DNA of 64,000 bases from positions 247,013 through 311,012 of the forward strand of contig JAEUTO010000003.1 of assembly GCA_016787785.1 (NCBI GenBank), read 5' to 3'. The notes below the pieces were generated by a model, which was not told the origin of the DNA, ran no database searches, and worked only from the letters and a program-made list of their open reading frames with translations. How positions within the stretch are numbered: the first letter of the stretch is position 1; each line of letters begins with the position of its first letter. A program made the position numbers and the translations under genes. This document shows, piece by piece, positions 34,671 to 43,058 of the stretch. This DNA comes from Bacteroidia bacterium (GTDB taxonomy: Bacteria; Bacteroidota; Bacteroidia; B-17B0; Aurantibacillaceae).

Positions 34671-35818
34671 TGCGTTCTGTATTTCTCAGCTTTATTTTTT
34701 TATTGAATTTCAATTCTTTCTTCTCACAGGATACGGCTTATACAAGGGAAGTGGTTAAATTCTTAACTTCTAAAAAATGTTTCGGTCGCGGTTATTTAAA
34801 TAACGGGTTAGATGTGGCAGCAAAATATATTGCGGCAGAATTAAAAGCAAACAAAGCAGAACCCTTTTTTTCAACCGGTTATTTTCAATGGTTTGATTTT
34901 AATGTTAATACTTTTCCGGATAAAGTAATTGTAAAGATCAACAATAAACTTTTAAAACCTGGCATAGATTATATTGTTAACCCCGAAAGCGGCACGGTAA
35001 AAGGTAAATACACAGTGTTTAAAAAAGACAGCGTTACTTACGTTGCTAACAATATGGCTCTTCCAATAAGTATAAAGATCAAAAAAAAATTGACCTATAG
35101 TGTAGCAACTAATTCTGTTGCCGGTTGTACTATTGATCTTTTAAGTGAATGCGCGCCTGCGGAAATTAAAAATATGGAAGTAAACATTGAAAGCAAAGTG
35201 TTGACCAAATACATCAATAAAAATATTTGCGCATACATTCCCGGCAAAATAAATAACGATACGGTAATGGTCTTTTCGGCACATTACGATCATTTAGGCG
35301 GCATGGGAAAAGCAACCTATTTTCCCGGAGCCAACGACAATGCCAGTGGCGTGAGTGTATTATTGAACCTTGTAAAGCATTACCAAAAAAATCCGCCAAA
35401 GTATAAAACTATTTTTATCTTCTTTGCAGGCGAAGAAGCCGGATTATTAGGTTCGCATTATTTTGTTGAAAGCAAAGTATTGGATCTTACTAAAATAAAA
35501 TTCCTGGTTAACCTCGATCTTCTGGGCACGGGTGACGATGGTATTATGGTTGTGAATGGTTTTACTTTTGAGAAACAATTTAATGTACTCGATAAAATAA
35601 ATAAAGAAAAAAATCTTGTTAAGGAAATTAAAAAACGTGGTAAGGCTTCAAACAGCGACCATTATTGGTTCTCAGAGGCAGGCGTGCCTTGCTTTTTTAT
35701 TTACACCATGGGAGGAATAAAAGCCTACCACGATGTATTTGATGTGGCAAAAACATTACCGTTGACAGATTATGTAGATGTTTTTAAGTTGATTACTGAG
35801 TTTGCAGGGAAACTATAA
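34670..35818 (+). CDS. Secreted M28-family metallopeptidase
   Basis: A 382-residue zinc aminopeptidase-like protein. It has a signal peptide (about 1-20) and an N-terminal region with an inserted PA-like stretch. The M28 metal motifs are SAHYDHLGG (histidine near 205), GANDNASGVSVLL (bridging aspartate), FFAGEEAGLLGSHYF (two glutamates), NLDLLGTGDDG, and the last histidine in AYHDVFD. All expected ligands seem present, so it should be an active exopeptidase in the periplasm or outside the cell. It is cotranscribed with the conserved unknown gene before it. Confidence 0.9.
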   Translation: MRSVFLSFIFLLNFNSFFSQDTAYTREVVKFLTSKKCFGRGYLNNGLDVAAKYIAAELKANKAEPFFSTGYFQWFDFNVNTFPDKVIVKINNKLLKPGIDYIVNPESGTVKGKYTVFKKDSVTYVANNMALPISIKIKKKLTYSVATNSVAGCTIDLLSECAPAEIKNMEVNIESKVLTKYINKNICAYIPGKINNDTVMVFSAHYDHLGGMGKATYFPGANDNASGVSVLLNLVKHYQKNPPKYKTIFIFFAGEEAGLLGSHYFVESKVLDLTKIKFLVNLDLLGTGDDGIMVVNGFTFEKQFNVLDKINKEKNLVKEIKKRGKASNSDHYWFSEAGVPCFFIYTMGGIKAYHDVFDVAKTLPLTDYVDVFKLITEFAGKL

Positions 35819-35824
35819 ATTTTA

Positions 35825-35965
35825 ACCACATAGACACATAGGTCTGCATAGTTTCTTTGTTTGCCTGTTTGTAGTTAAACATAGTTTTGTTGAAGCTTCG
35901 CTTCAACTCTATTGTTTTCTTTTTCTGCATTTAGTTTAATTTTAAAAACTATGTGCCTATGTGGT
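35825..35965. repeat. 141-bp inverted-repeat element with inner hairpin
   Basis: The outer arms ACCACATAGACACATAG (35825-35841) and CTATGTGCCTATGTGGT (35949-35965) are complementary over 17 bases with one mismatch. Inside, GTTGAAGC (35889-35896) pairs perfectly with GCTTCAAC (35900-35907). It fills the gap between the convergent M28 and nadD genes, and looks like a dispersed non-coding repeat that may also terminate transcription. Confidence 0.65.
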
Positions 35966-35978
35966 AAAAAAGAAATGG

Positions 35979-36554
35979 TTATTTTCTATAAAAATTCATA
36001 CTATCAATTTCTTCCCAAACTTTTGGATGTAAAAAAAAGCGAATATCTTTTTTTTCTTTTATGGCGTTACGGATAAATGTAGAAGAAATATCCATTACAG
36101 GCGCCTCTGTAAAGTGAACGTGTGGATGTGTATCAAATTCGCTCGCCGTGCAACCCGGACGAGGGTAAACGTAAATATGGTTTCGCTTTAAAATTTCTTC
36201 GTAATTTTTCCATTTATTAAAAGACTGTAAATTATCCTGCCCCATAATTAAACTAAATTGATGTTCAGGATATTTTTCTTTTAGCCGAACCAGCGTGTTA
36301 ATGGTGTAAGATGGTTGCGGAAGATCAAACTCGAAATTACTTGCTTTAATAGTTGGGTGAAAATCAAGTGCCAGTTTTACCAAATGCAAACGATTATTTT
36401 GATCTAGTAATTGACTTTTTTTCTTTAAAGGGTTTTGTGGGCTTACCATGAACCAGATCTGTTGCATATCTGTATAATTGATCATATAATCTGCAATTGC
36501 GAGATGACCAATGTGAACAGGATTGAAGGAACCAAAAAATAAACCAATATGCAT
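35979..36554 (-). CDS. nadD: Nicotinate-nucleotide adenylyltransferase
   Basis: A 191-residue nucleotidyltransferase of NAD synthesis that adenylates nicotinate mononucleotide. It begins HIGLFFGSFNPVHIGHLAIADYM (the GxFxPxHxGH signature at 7-17). It continues with PQNPLKK, LIMGQDNLQSFNKWKNYEEI and the C-terminal ISSTFIRNAI (the SSTxIR motif). Length and order are canonical. It is divergent from the metzincin gene, with only 38 bases and two back-to-back -7 elements between the starts. Confidence 0.95.
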   Translation of the reverse strand: MHIGLFFGSFNPVHIGHLAIADYMINYTDMQQIWFMVSPQNPLKKKSQLLDQNNRLHLVKLALDFHPTIKASNFEFDLPQPSYTINTLVRLKEKYPEHQFSLIMGQDNLQSFNKWKNYEEILKRNHIYVYPRPGCTASEFDTHPHVHFTEAPVMDISSTFIRNAIKEKKDIRFFLHPKVWEEIDSMNFYRK

Positions 36555-36558
36555 AGTA

Positions 36559-36586
36559 TAAAATTACTGCTTATTTTTTAATTTTA
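36559..36586. promoter_or_regulatory. Two back-to-back -7 elements between nadD and the metzincin gene
   Basis: The minus strand reads TAATTTTA at 36559-36566, 4 bases before the nadD ATG. The plus strand reads TAATTTTA at 36579-36586, 6 bases before the ATG at 36593. Both are one mismatch from TAnnTTTG and would give very short leaders. Confidence 0.4.
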
Positions 36587-36592
36587 TGCGAA

Positions 36593-37237
36593 ATGCTTAC
36601 TGTAAGTAAAAAAGAGAATGTTATGCAGATCGATCTTGAGATCTTTCTCATTAACAGATCGCATCAAACTTTAAATCTTTTTATTCTTGCCGCTGCAATA
36701 AAAAAACAAATTGAAACTGTTTATAAAGGTAGATTTGGAGCGCTTGAATTAGTGACAACCGTTAACGTTAAACCTTTATATAAATATCATCTTCGCACGC
36801 TTTATAATAAAATGGTAATTGCCGTAAGCCCGCACATTACTAATGATAATGCTGCAGAAGCGGATTTTAAAGGTTTATTGATCAAATTAAATCCTAAACA
36901 TGTTGAGTCTATTATTTCGGGAAACAATAAAAGAACTATCCCACACGAACTAGGACATTTACTTGGACTTGAGCATCCACACGCTAATGCAACCTTTGAA
37001 TCGGTTAATCTAAACGCTTCTGTTTTAGAGCAAGCTATTAGCAACCAGGAAAAAACTACCAATTTGATGTGCCAAAGCTGGTACATTCAAAAAGCAGGAA
37101 TAGAGTTAAACGATGCTTTGTCGTTGATCGAAAACCAATTAAAAGTAATTTACGAGAACTTTAATTCTAAAAACCTAAATAGAAATTATAGCGTCACTAA
37201 AGGTTTATTCCGTTATAAATGGATCGGAAAAATTTAA
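36593..37237 (+). CDS. Small matrixin-like metalloprotease (metzincin) without signal peptide
   Basis: A 214-residue protein with the full metzincin zinc motif HELGHLLGLEH (H118, E119, H122, G125, H128) and a downstream NLMC segment (about 155-158) fitting the Met-turn. The N-terminal 110 residues form a compact alpha/beta region (LEIFLINRSHQTLNLFILAAAIKKQIE). Metzincins of this kind, such as matrixins and archaemetzincins, are usually secreted or have prodomains; here neither is visible, so it may act in the cytosol. The divergent neighbour is nadD. The substrate is unknown. Confidence 0.75.
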   Translation: MLTVSKKENVMQIDLEIFLINRSHQTLNLFILAAAIKKQIETVYKGRFGALELVTTVNVKPLYKYHLRTLYNKMVIAVSPHITNDNAAEADFKGLLIKLNPKHVESIISGNNKRTIPHELGHLLGLEHPHANATFESVNLNASVLEQAISNQEKTTNLMCQSWYIQKAGIELNDALSLIENQLKVIYENFNSKNLNRNYSVTKGLFRYKWIGKI

Positions 37238-37255
37238 AAAATTAAGAAATAAGAA

Positions 37256-38830
37256 TTAATAAACAGGGATTTTTTTAGAGACCAGTTGACCGTTATTGTA
37301 AATAAGGTTAACCAGATATACTCCGGCAGCCAGCTCTGCGCTTACGGTGATATTGTTATAGCCTGCATGTATTGGCAGAGATTCTGTTCTGATCAAACGT
37401 CCTGCAGCATCAATAATAGTTAAGGTGTAACTTGTAGCGTCTTTATTTGTTGATGTAATTACAATGCCATTGTTTTGGTTGTAATACAAATTTGGTTTTT
37501 CTTCATCCAGATTACAATTCTCGCTCACATATTCTGTTTTTGAATTTCTTGATGTGAGGTCATTATCAACCATTCTTAATCGGAAATAATTTCCTAAGTT
37601 CTTTTTGTTTTCTACAACAAAAGAATAGTGATTGATAGCAGCTGAATTACCTTTTGCAACAACGGAATTTATCTTTGTAAATGTAAATCCATCTTTACTA
37701 TTCATAATATCAAAATAAGCTGAATTTCTTTCAGATGCGGAACTCCAGTTTAACACCACATTTTCGGAGCCTTCGCAGGTAGCAGAAAAATCGATCAGAT
37801 CAATTGGAAGAGGAATTGTTACAGACGAAAGAACATAAGGACAAAATTGCGTTAAAGCATTTGCAGTAACTGCACCAACACCTGCTAGTACCGCTGCCGC
37901 ACTTCCGGTTGTGGCGTTATTTAAATTCCATGCCGATCCGTCCCACCATTGAGCACCAATGTTTCCTGCATTGTAAGGTGCATTCAGCGTATTTTCTATA
38001 CCTCTGTAGCTAAATGTGCAATTTGCTGTAACGGCTGCGCTAGGTGTAATATCCCACCATCTATCTATTACAGAATTTGTAGCGCATGGATTGCCAGCCA
38101 TAGCATTGTTTGGACAATAAAAGAAAGTTACCCCGCCAACGTTACTTGCACCAGCCCATGGGGCATTATCAGAAGCTGCAGTAGCACGGGTAGAAACATC
38201 GATATTTGCTGCGCCGGCAGTGGTTTTATTAAATGTAAATGGGATTTGAGTTCCTGCAACACCGAAAGGATAAACGTGAGCACCAATGTTTGTTCCCATA
38301 TTCCAACGCACAATACTTGGGTTAACAGCGGCGTTTGTTTCGCTTAAAATATATCCTGTACCAAATGTTACGGCAGCAGGAACCGGGTTTGTAACCGTAA
38401 GTAAAAAAGAATTAAGATCGTAAATAACATTACCAACCGACAAAACACCATTGGTAGTTACAACACCACCAACATTTGTATTTAAATTTTGTGTTTTTAC
38501 ACCAGAGCCTAAGAGTGTAAGATTATTAAAAGTAGTTGAGTTAGTACCATTAATTGTTTGGTTAGCGCCATTTAAGTTTACAGTTCCGTTATCAGAGAAA
38601 AAACCTGTGTTGGCAGAATTATTTGTCCAGTCGCCTTCCATCCAAATATTACCTGTAGCGCTGGGATAAACAATACCTCCAGCCTGGCTTAAATAATCTC
38701 CGGCGCCATTGCCATCAACATAAATATGTGCCGCGCCCGAAAAAACAATACTTGCACCATTGTTAATTATTCCTTGAGAAAAATAATTTCCAACAAAAAA
38801 AACAAGCGCTATTAATATTTTTATTTTCAT
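37256..38830 (-). CDS. T9SS-exported surface protein
   Basis: A 524-residue protein with a signal peptide (about 1-18), then beta-rich repeats with asparagine/glycine/threonine composition (NNGASIVFSGAAHIYVDGNGAG, NGTNSTTFNNLTLLGSG). A fibronectin-like segment follows near 340-420 (IDLIDFSATCEGSENVVLNWSSASERNSAYFDI). A T9SS type A sorting domain ends the protein (about 445-524, ending GVYLVNLIYNNGQLVSKKIPVY). It is probably a cell-surface or released structural protein. Its ATG overlaps the stop of the upstream paralog by 4 bases, making it the last gene of a three-gene operon. Confidence 0.85.
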   Translation of the reverse strand: MKIKILIALVFFVGNYFSQGIINNGASIVFSGAAHIYVDGNGAGDYLSQAGGIVYPSATGNIWMEGDWTNNSANTGFFSDNGTVNLNGANQTINGTNSTTFNNLTLLGSGVKTQNLNTNVGGVVTTNGVLSVGNVIYDLNSFLLTVTNPVPAAVTFGTGYILSETNAAVNPSIVRWNMGTNIGAHVYPFGVAGTQIPFTFNKTTAGAANIDVSTRATAASDNAPWAGASNVGGVTFFYCPNNAMAGNPCATNSVIDRWWDITPSAAVTANCTFSYRGIENTLNAPYNAGNIGAQWWDGSAWNLNNATTGSAAAVLAGVGAVTANALTQFCPYVLSSVTIPLPIDLIDFSATCEGSENVVLNWSSASERNSAYFDIMNSKDGFTFTKINSVVAKGNSAAINHYSFVVENKKNLGNYFRLRMVDNDLTSRNSKTEYVSENCNLDEEKPNLYYNQNNGIVITSTNKDATSYTLTIIDAAGRLIRTESLPIHAGYNNITVSAELAAGVYLVNLIYNNGQLVSKKIPVY

Positions 38831-40383
38831 TTTTTTGAATTTTGTTCTCTGTTCATTGGTAATGATGCACCATTTTCTTTTCTTTCAATTAAAGGCTTAT
38901 CATGTCTAACTTTAGTTCCATCCCACCAAATTGGAAGACCTGGAGAAGGATCATTATCATTATGCATAACAGCGTTCATATTTACATCGTAATTTTTATC
39001 TAAAATTTCTTCTGATATTTTTGTGTCTTCATATCCTTTCTTATTACCGATGGCGATCCAGTTAAAAGAAATATTTGAAGTTCCTGATGCGTTTTCTTCT
39101 ACTTCAAAACCGTCGCGGGTTACATTTGCTAAAAAAATTCCGTTTGACCTGCCTACCGGAGTAATAGTAATGATCACATCTTTTTCTGAAGAAATTAAAT
39201 TTTTGAAATCATCCGAAAACTGAACAACAGCTTTACCGTTTTTTAAATCACTTTTTCCTTTAGTATAAACATCAACTTCTGTAGAAGTGGTTGCGTATGT
39301 TGCAATACGTTTGTCTGAATTTTGAACAGAAGTAAGCTGCGCATAAATATTATTACTAATTGTTTTTCCATCAACATACACACCGTACTTAGGGCCCGAA
39401 AAATTAGTACCATACACTAAGCCTTTTACCCATCCACCCATTACGCCACCATAAATACCTAAACCGATATGAGCGTTGTTTTCAGAAATTAATGCGCTTT
39501 GTTGTGAAGGTGCAGAAGAAAGTTTACCACCAGCAGCACCCGTATTGTATGCCAAACCAAAACCATAAACTGAAAAATCAACAAAACCACTTGATAAATA
39601 GCCTAAAGAGCCGAAAGCGAAATTAAAATCATTTCCAATAACACCTCCACTTCGTGCAGAAGAACCTCCATATCCATAATTTCCAAACTTATAGCTTCCT
39701 GTGCTGGAGGCAACACCATTTACGCCACTTCTACAATTGCCATTTGTAAATGCTATACCTCCTCCATTTGTAAGATAGGAGCCTCTAACACCTGTTCCGC
39801 CATTATTTGTTCCTCCATACTCACCTTGAACCGCACCAAAAATTGTTGCGTTTCCTGCGTTGATAGCACCATAAACACCACTTCCGTTTTGACCTGAGTA
39901 ACCATTAACCGCCCAAGGCAATGTAACGTTAGAAACCGCGCAAAGCATGTCCCCTGGCAAGCCCGACGTTGCGGCTCCAACCACCACCTCTCCATCTGTA
40001 GGATTTATTCGCATTCGTTCAATATTATTACAAAAAAATCTAACAGTTTGCGCGTTTGTAGAACCCATAAACTCTGTCCCAGTTAATGCGTTACCTGCTA
40101 ACAACCAACCTAATCCTGAATTTATTTCCTGAACCCAAACAGCACCATTAAAAAACCAAAATCCACTGGTGGTAGTATCGTATACTCTCAAACCTGTGGC
40201 TGGAGCTGCAATAGCCACACGTTGCACTGAGGTCATCCTTGGAATAAGCATTCCGCTGGTTGTAGAAGATACATCTAACATAGCAGAAGCCGCAGGCGCT
40301 GCACCTGTGCCATTTATAGCAACGTTTTGCGCGAACGCAAATGACGATGTTGCTATTAAAAAATATAATATCTTTTTTTTCAT
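38827..40383 (-). CDS. Secreted tail-fibre-like repeat protein, paralog 1
   Basis: A 518-residue protein with a signal peptide ending SFAFAQ. The first mature 75 residues (NVAINGTGAAPAASAMLDVS...GLRVYDTTTSGFWFFNG) are nearly identical to those of the gene at 40408. A glycine-rich region follows (about 100-330) with YGGTNNGGTGVRG-type repeats. A C-terminal domain has GRSNGIFLANVTRDGFEVEENASGTSNISFNWIAIG. The layout resembles phage tail-fibre collars reused in Bacteroidota surface proteins. No sorting domain is present. It is 24 bases after its paralog and overlaps the T9SS cargo gene, so the three products probably act together. Confidence 0.75.
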   Translation of the reverse strand: MKKKILYFLIATSSFAFAQNVAINGTGAAPAASAMLDVSSTTSGMLIPRMTSVQRVAIAAPATGLRVYDTTTSGFWFFNGAVWVQEINSGLGWLLAGNALTGTEFMGSTNAQTVRFFCNNIERMRINPTDGEVVVGAATSGLPGDMLCAVSNVTLPWAVNGYSGQNGSGVYGAINAGNATIFGAVQGEYGGTNNGGTGVRGSYLTNGGGIAFTNGNCRSGVNGVASSTGSYKFGNYGYGGSSARSGGVIGNDFNFAFGSLGYLSSGFVDFSVYGFGLAYNTGAAGGKLSSAPSQQSALISENNAHIGLGIYGGVMGGWVKGLVYGTNFSGPKYGVYVDGKTISNNIYAQLTSVQNSDKRIATYATTSTEVDVYTKGKSDLKNGKAVVQFSDDFKNLISSEKDVIITITPVGRSNGIFLANVTRDGFEVEENASGTSNISFNWIAIGNKKGYEDTKISEEILDKNYDVNMNAVMHNDNDPSPGLPIWWDGTKVRHDKPLIERKENGASLPMNREQNSKK

Positions 40384-40407
40384 TTAGTTGAACTTCGTTC
40401 GTTTAAC

Positions 40408-41886
40408 TTATTTTCTTCCTTCAATATCAATATTCTCAGTAAGCTCTTTTGCCTCTTTCCTTTCGGTTTTTTGTGCGCCCATTGATGGTGCAAATCTTTC
40501 ATCAGAATATTTTGAAACAGAACCGTCAGATAATACTTCGTCGGCCCTGTTTGCAGTAATAAAGTAAGAGAACTTTGTATTTGTTACTCCGCCTTTTAAT
40601 TCCACAACATCAAAACCCGTAGCAGTTTCGTTGCTGACATACACACCATTGCAATCTCCTTTAAGTTGGATAAAAACTCTTAATGGATGTTTATCATTAA
40701 CAATAATATTTTTTGTGAAAATAGGATCGATTGTAATATGAACTTTACCATTTACTAATTGTCCCTGTCCAAAATCCTGAAAAAGATTTTCAGGCGCTTC
40801 GGGTGCAGATAAAACAACTTGTTTATCATTAAGATCTTTTACAACGGTATTTACTGTGCCGTTTCCTTCAATTTTTCTGATAATGTTTGCCGCAGTTCTT
40901 GCTCCTACGTAAGCAAATGATTGACCAGCGTTGGTATCAAAATACCCACCGGCGCGCAAAACGCCATTTGCATTAGAAGTTGAGAAGCCAGCAACACCAA
41001 CATTAGTGCCAACTCCGGAAACACCTGATCCGCCAATTAAATTTGTTGCACCGGCAGCATTACCTGAAAATATGCCGCCTGTTCCGGTAGCATCCGTTGT
41101 TCTACCCCAAACACCCATTACTGAGCCCGTAACAGCTGCGCCGCCGCCAGTAATTAAATACGTTGCGCCTACACCATTACCACTAATTACAGCGCCAGTT
41201 CCTGATGCATTTGTATTGTGTCCTCGTAAACCAAAAGCGGTTGCAGATTGTCCGACCCCTGTAACACCAGAGCCATTTGCAGTATTTCCGGTTCCTCTCA
41301 CGCCAGCAGCTCCTGAACCACCGGCAACCGTGCCAAGAACGCCAAAACCTGCGGTTGAAGTTGATGTGTTTTCAAAATAACCGGCAGCAACATTACCTGT
41401 CCCGGAAACGTATCCGTTAATTGGCCATAAAGTATTGGTTGAGCGCGAAGTTAAAATATTGCCCGCAGTAGGCGCAGTAGTGTTCATCATTATTTCTTCT
41501 GTAGTTGCATCCAAACGCATTCTTTCAAGATTATTAGAATAGAATTTTACTGCCTGACCGTTGGTTGAACCCATAAATTCGGTACCGGTTAACGTATTCC
41601 CAGCCAATAGCCATCCGCCGGAATAAGCCATTAAACGCCAAATAACTCCGTCAAAATATAAGAAAGCACTTAAGGTTGTATCATAAACCAATAGACCGGT
41701 TGCGGGTGCTGCAATTGCAATTCGTTGAGCACTTGTCATTCTGGGCGCAAGCAAACCGCTCGTTGTAGAGGCAATATCTAACATGGCCGAAGCTGCAGGA
41801 GCCGCACCCGTTCCATTTATTGCTACATTTTGTGCAAAAGAAAATGTTGCTGTTGTTATAAAAAGAAAAAATAATATTTTTTTCAT
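40408..41886 (-). CDS. Secreted tail-fibre-like repeat protein, paralog 2
   Basis: A 492-residue protein from the ATG at 41886; an in-frame start at 41901 would put extra polar residues before the signal peptide. Signal peptide KKILFFLFITTATFSFAQ, then the same NVAINGTGAAPAASAMLD module as its neighbour. Glycine-rich repeats follow (GVRGTGNTANGSGVTGVG, ending ASGTGAVISGNGVGAT). A C-terminal domain reads VHITIDPIFTKNIIVNDKHPLRVFIQLKGDCNGVYVSNETATGFDVVELKGG and aligns with that of paralog 1. No T9SS sorting domain. First gene of the three-gene operon. The function is unknown; a surface fibre is plausible. Confidence 0.75.
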   Translation of the reverse strand: MKKILFFLFITTATFSFAQNVAINGTGAAPAASAMLDIASTTSGLLAPRMTSAQRIAIAAPATGLLVYDTTLSAFLYFDGVIWRLMAYSGGWLLAGNTLTGTEFMGSTNGQAVKFYSNNLERMRLDATTEEIMMNTTAPTAGNILTSRSTNTLWPINGYVSGTGNVAAGYFENTSTSTAGFGVLGTVAGGSGAAGVRGTGNTANGSGVTGVGQSATAFGLRGHNTNASGTGAVISGNGVGATYLITGGGAAVTGSVMGVWGRTTDATGTGGIFSGNAAGATNLIGGSGVSGVGTNVGVAGFSTSNANGVLRAGGYFDTNAGQSFAYVGARTAANIIRKIEGNGTVNTVVKDLNDKQVVLSAPEAPENLFQDFGQGQLVNGKVHITIDPIFTKNIIVNDKHPLRVFIQLKGDCNGVYVSNETATGFDVVELKGGVTNTKFSYFITANRADEVLSDGSVSKYSDERFAPSMGAQKTERKEAKELTENIDIEGRK

Positions 41887-41979
41887 GCTAATATGTACCA
41901 TCTCTCTAAGTTAATTTATTTGAACTAAACTACCAAACCGTTCAGTAATTCAATACAGCCTATTAGAAAATAAAATTGT

Positions 41980-41987
41980 TAATTTTG
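41980..41987 (+). promoter_or_regulatory. -7 promoter element (TAATTTTG) of pabB
   Basis: A perfect TAnnTTTG match ending 4 bases before the ATG at 41992. The message would be leaderless or nearly so. Confidence 0.6.
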
Positions 41988-41991
41988 GGCG

Positions 41992-43056
41992 ATGGAGCCG
42001 AATTTTAACAATTTTGACTGCTTTTTGCTTACTAAAAACGGCAAAAACAACAGTGGTTTTTATATGTACGAACTTTCGGCAACAGGAGGTTTTACCAGCA
42101 ATACTTTTGTTTTACTGCCTTACCAAAATCCGCAGGTTAAACAACCTCAACCTTTATTTTACGAAATATTAAAAAAAACAGAGATAGAATTACCCGAAAA
42201 TAAAGTGCAACAAAACCCAATTGTATTGCATTCAAAAACATCTAAAGAAAAATATATTCAGAATTTAATTGCTTTAAAAGAGCATATACAACAAGGCAAT
42301 ATTTATGAAATAAATTATTGCATTGAATTTTTTACGGAGAATGTAGAAATAGATCCTGTTTCTGTTTTTATAAAATTGAACGAGATAAGTAAAGCGCCTT
42401 ACGCTTCGCTGGTAAAATTAAATGATGACTTTATTATCAGTGCGAGTCCGGAGTTGTTCTTAAAAAAAGAAGGGAATTTACTTTCTACCAAACCTATAAA
42501 AGGCACCGCCAAACGCGGGAAGACGAAGGAAGAAGACGAAACATTAAAAAATAATTTATACAACAATTTAAAAGAACGCACCGAAAATGTGATGGCGGTT
42601 GATGTGGCTCGCAACGATCTTTCGCAGGTTGCAAAAAAAGGAACAGTTCAAGTAAACAAATTATACAACATTGAAACGTTTGAAACAGTGCACCAAATGG
42701 TAAGCACGGTGACTTGCGAATTAAAAGAAAATACGAGCTTCGAAAAAATTATTGAAGTAACTTTTCCTATGGCCAGCATGACGGGAGCGCCCAAACTGCG
42801 TGCCATGCAGCTGATAGATGAATTTGAGGACTTTGAACGAAAAAATTACGCCGGGGCAATGGGCATTATTGACGAAAAAGAAAATTACACTTTAGCCGTA
42901 AACATTCGCAGTATTTTTTACAACCAAAAAACAAAACGTTTATCTATTGCTGTTGGCAGCGCTATAACCTATTTATGCGAACCCGAAAAAGAATACGATG
43001 AGTGTTTGCTAAAAGCAAAAGCATTGCTGGAAGCGTTACATGCAAAAATTGAATGA
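41992..43056 (+). CDS. pabB: Aminodeoxychorismate synthase component I
   Basis: A 354-residue chorismate-utilising enzyme feeding folate synthesis. The core has YEINYCIEF, ISASPELFL, and PIKGTAKRG with K170. The PIKGT lysine is the feature that separates aminodeoxychorismate synthase from anthranilate synthase (PIAGT). FPMASMTGAPKLRAMQLIDEFE, GAMGIIDEKENYTLAVNIRSIF and the CEPEKEYDECLLKAKALLEAL end complete the family. It lacks the N-terminal third of long PabB/TrpE proteins, as is common in Bacteroidota. No glutamine amidotransferase partner is in the window. Confidence 0.9.
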   Translation: MEPNFNNFDCFLLTKNGKNNSGFYMYELSATGGFTSNTFVLLPYQNPQVKQPQPLFYEILKKTEIELPENKVQQNPIVLHSKTSKEKYIQNLIALKEHIQQGNIYEINYCIEFFTENVEIDPVSVFIKLNEISKAPYASLVKLNDDFIISASPELFLKKEGNLLSTKPIKGTAKRGKTKEEDETLKNNLYNNLKERTENVMAVDVARNDLSQVAKKGTVQVNKLYNIETFETVHQMVSTVTCELKENTSFEKIIEVTFPMASMTGAPKLRAMQLIDEFEDFERKNYAGAMGIIDEKENYTLAVNIRSIFYNQKTKRLSIAVGSAITYLCEPEKEYDECLLKAKALLEALHAKIE

Positions 43057-43058
43057 AA

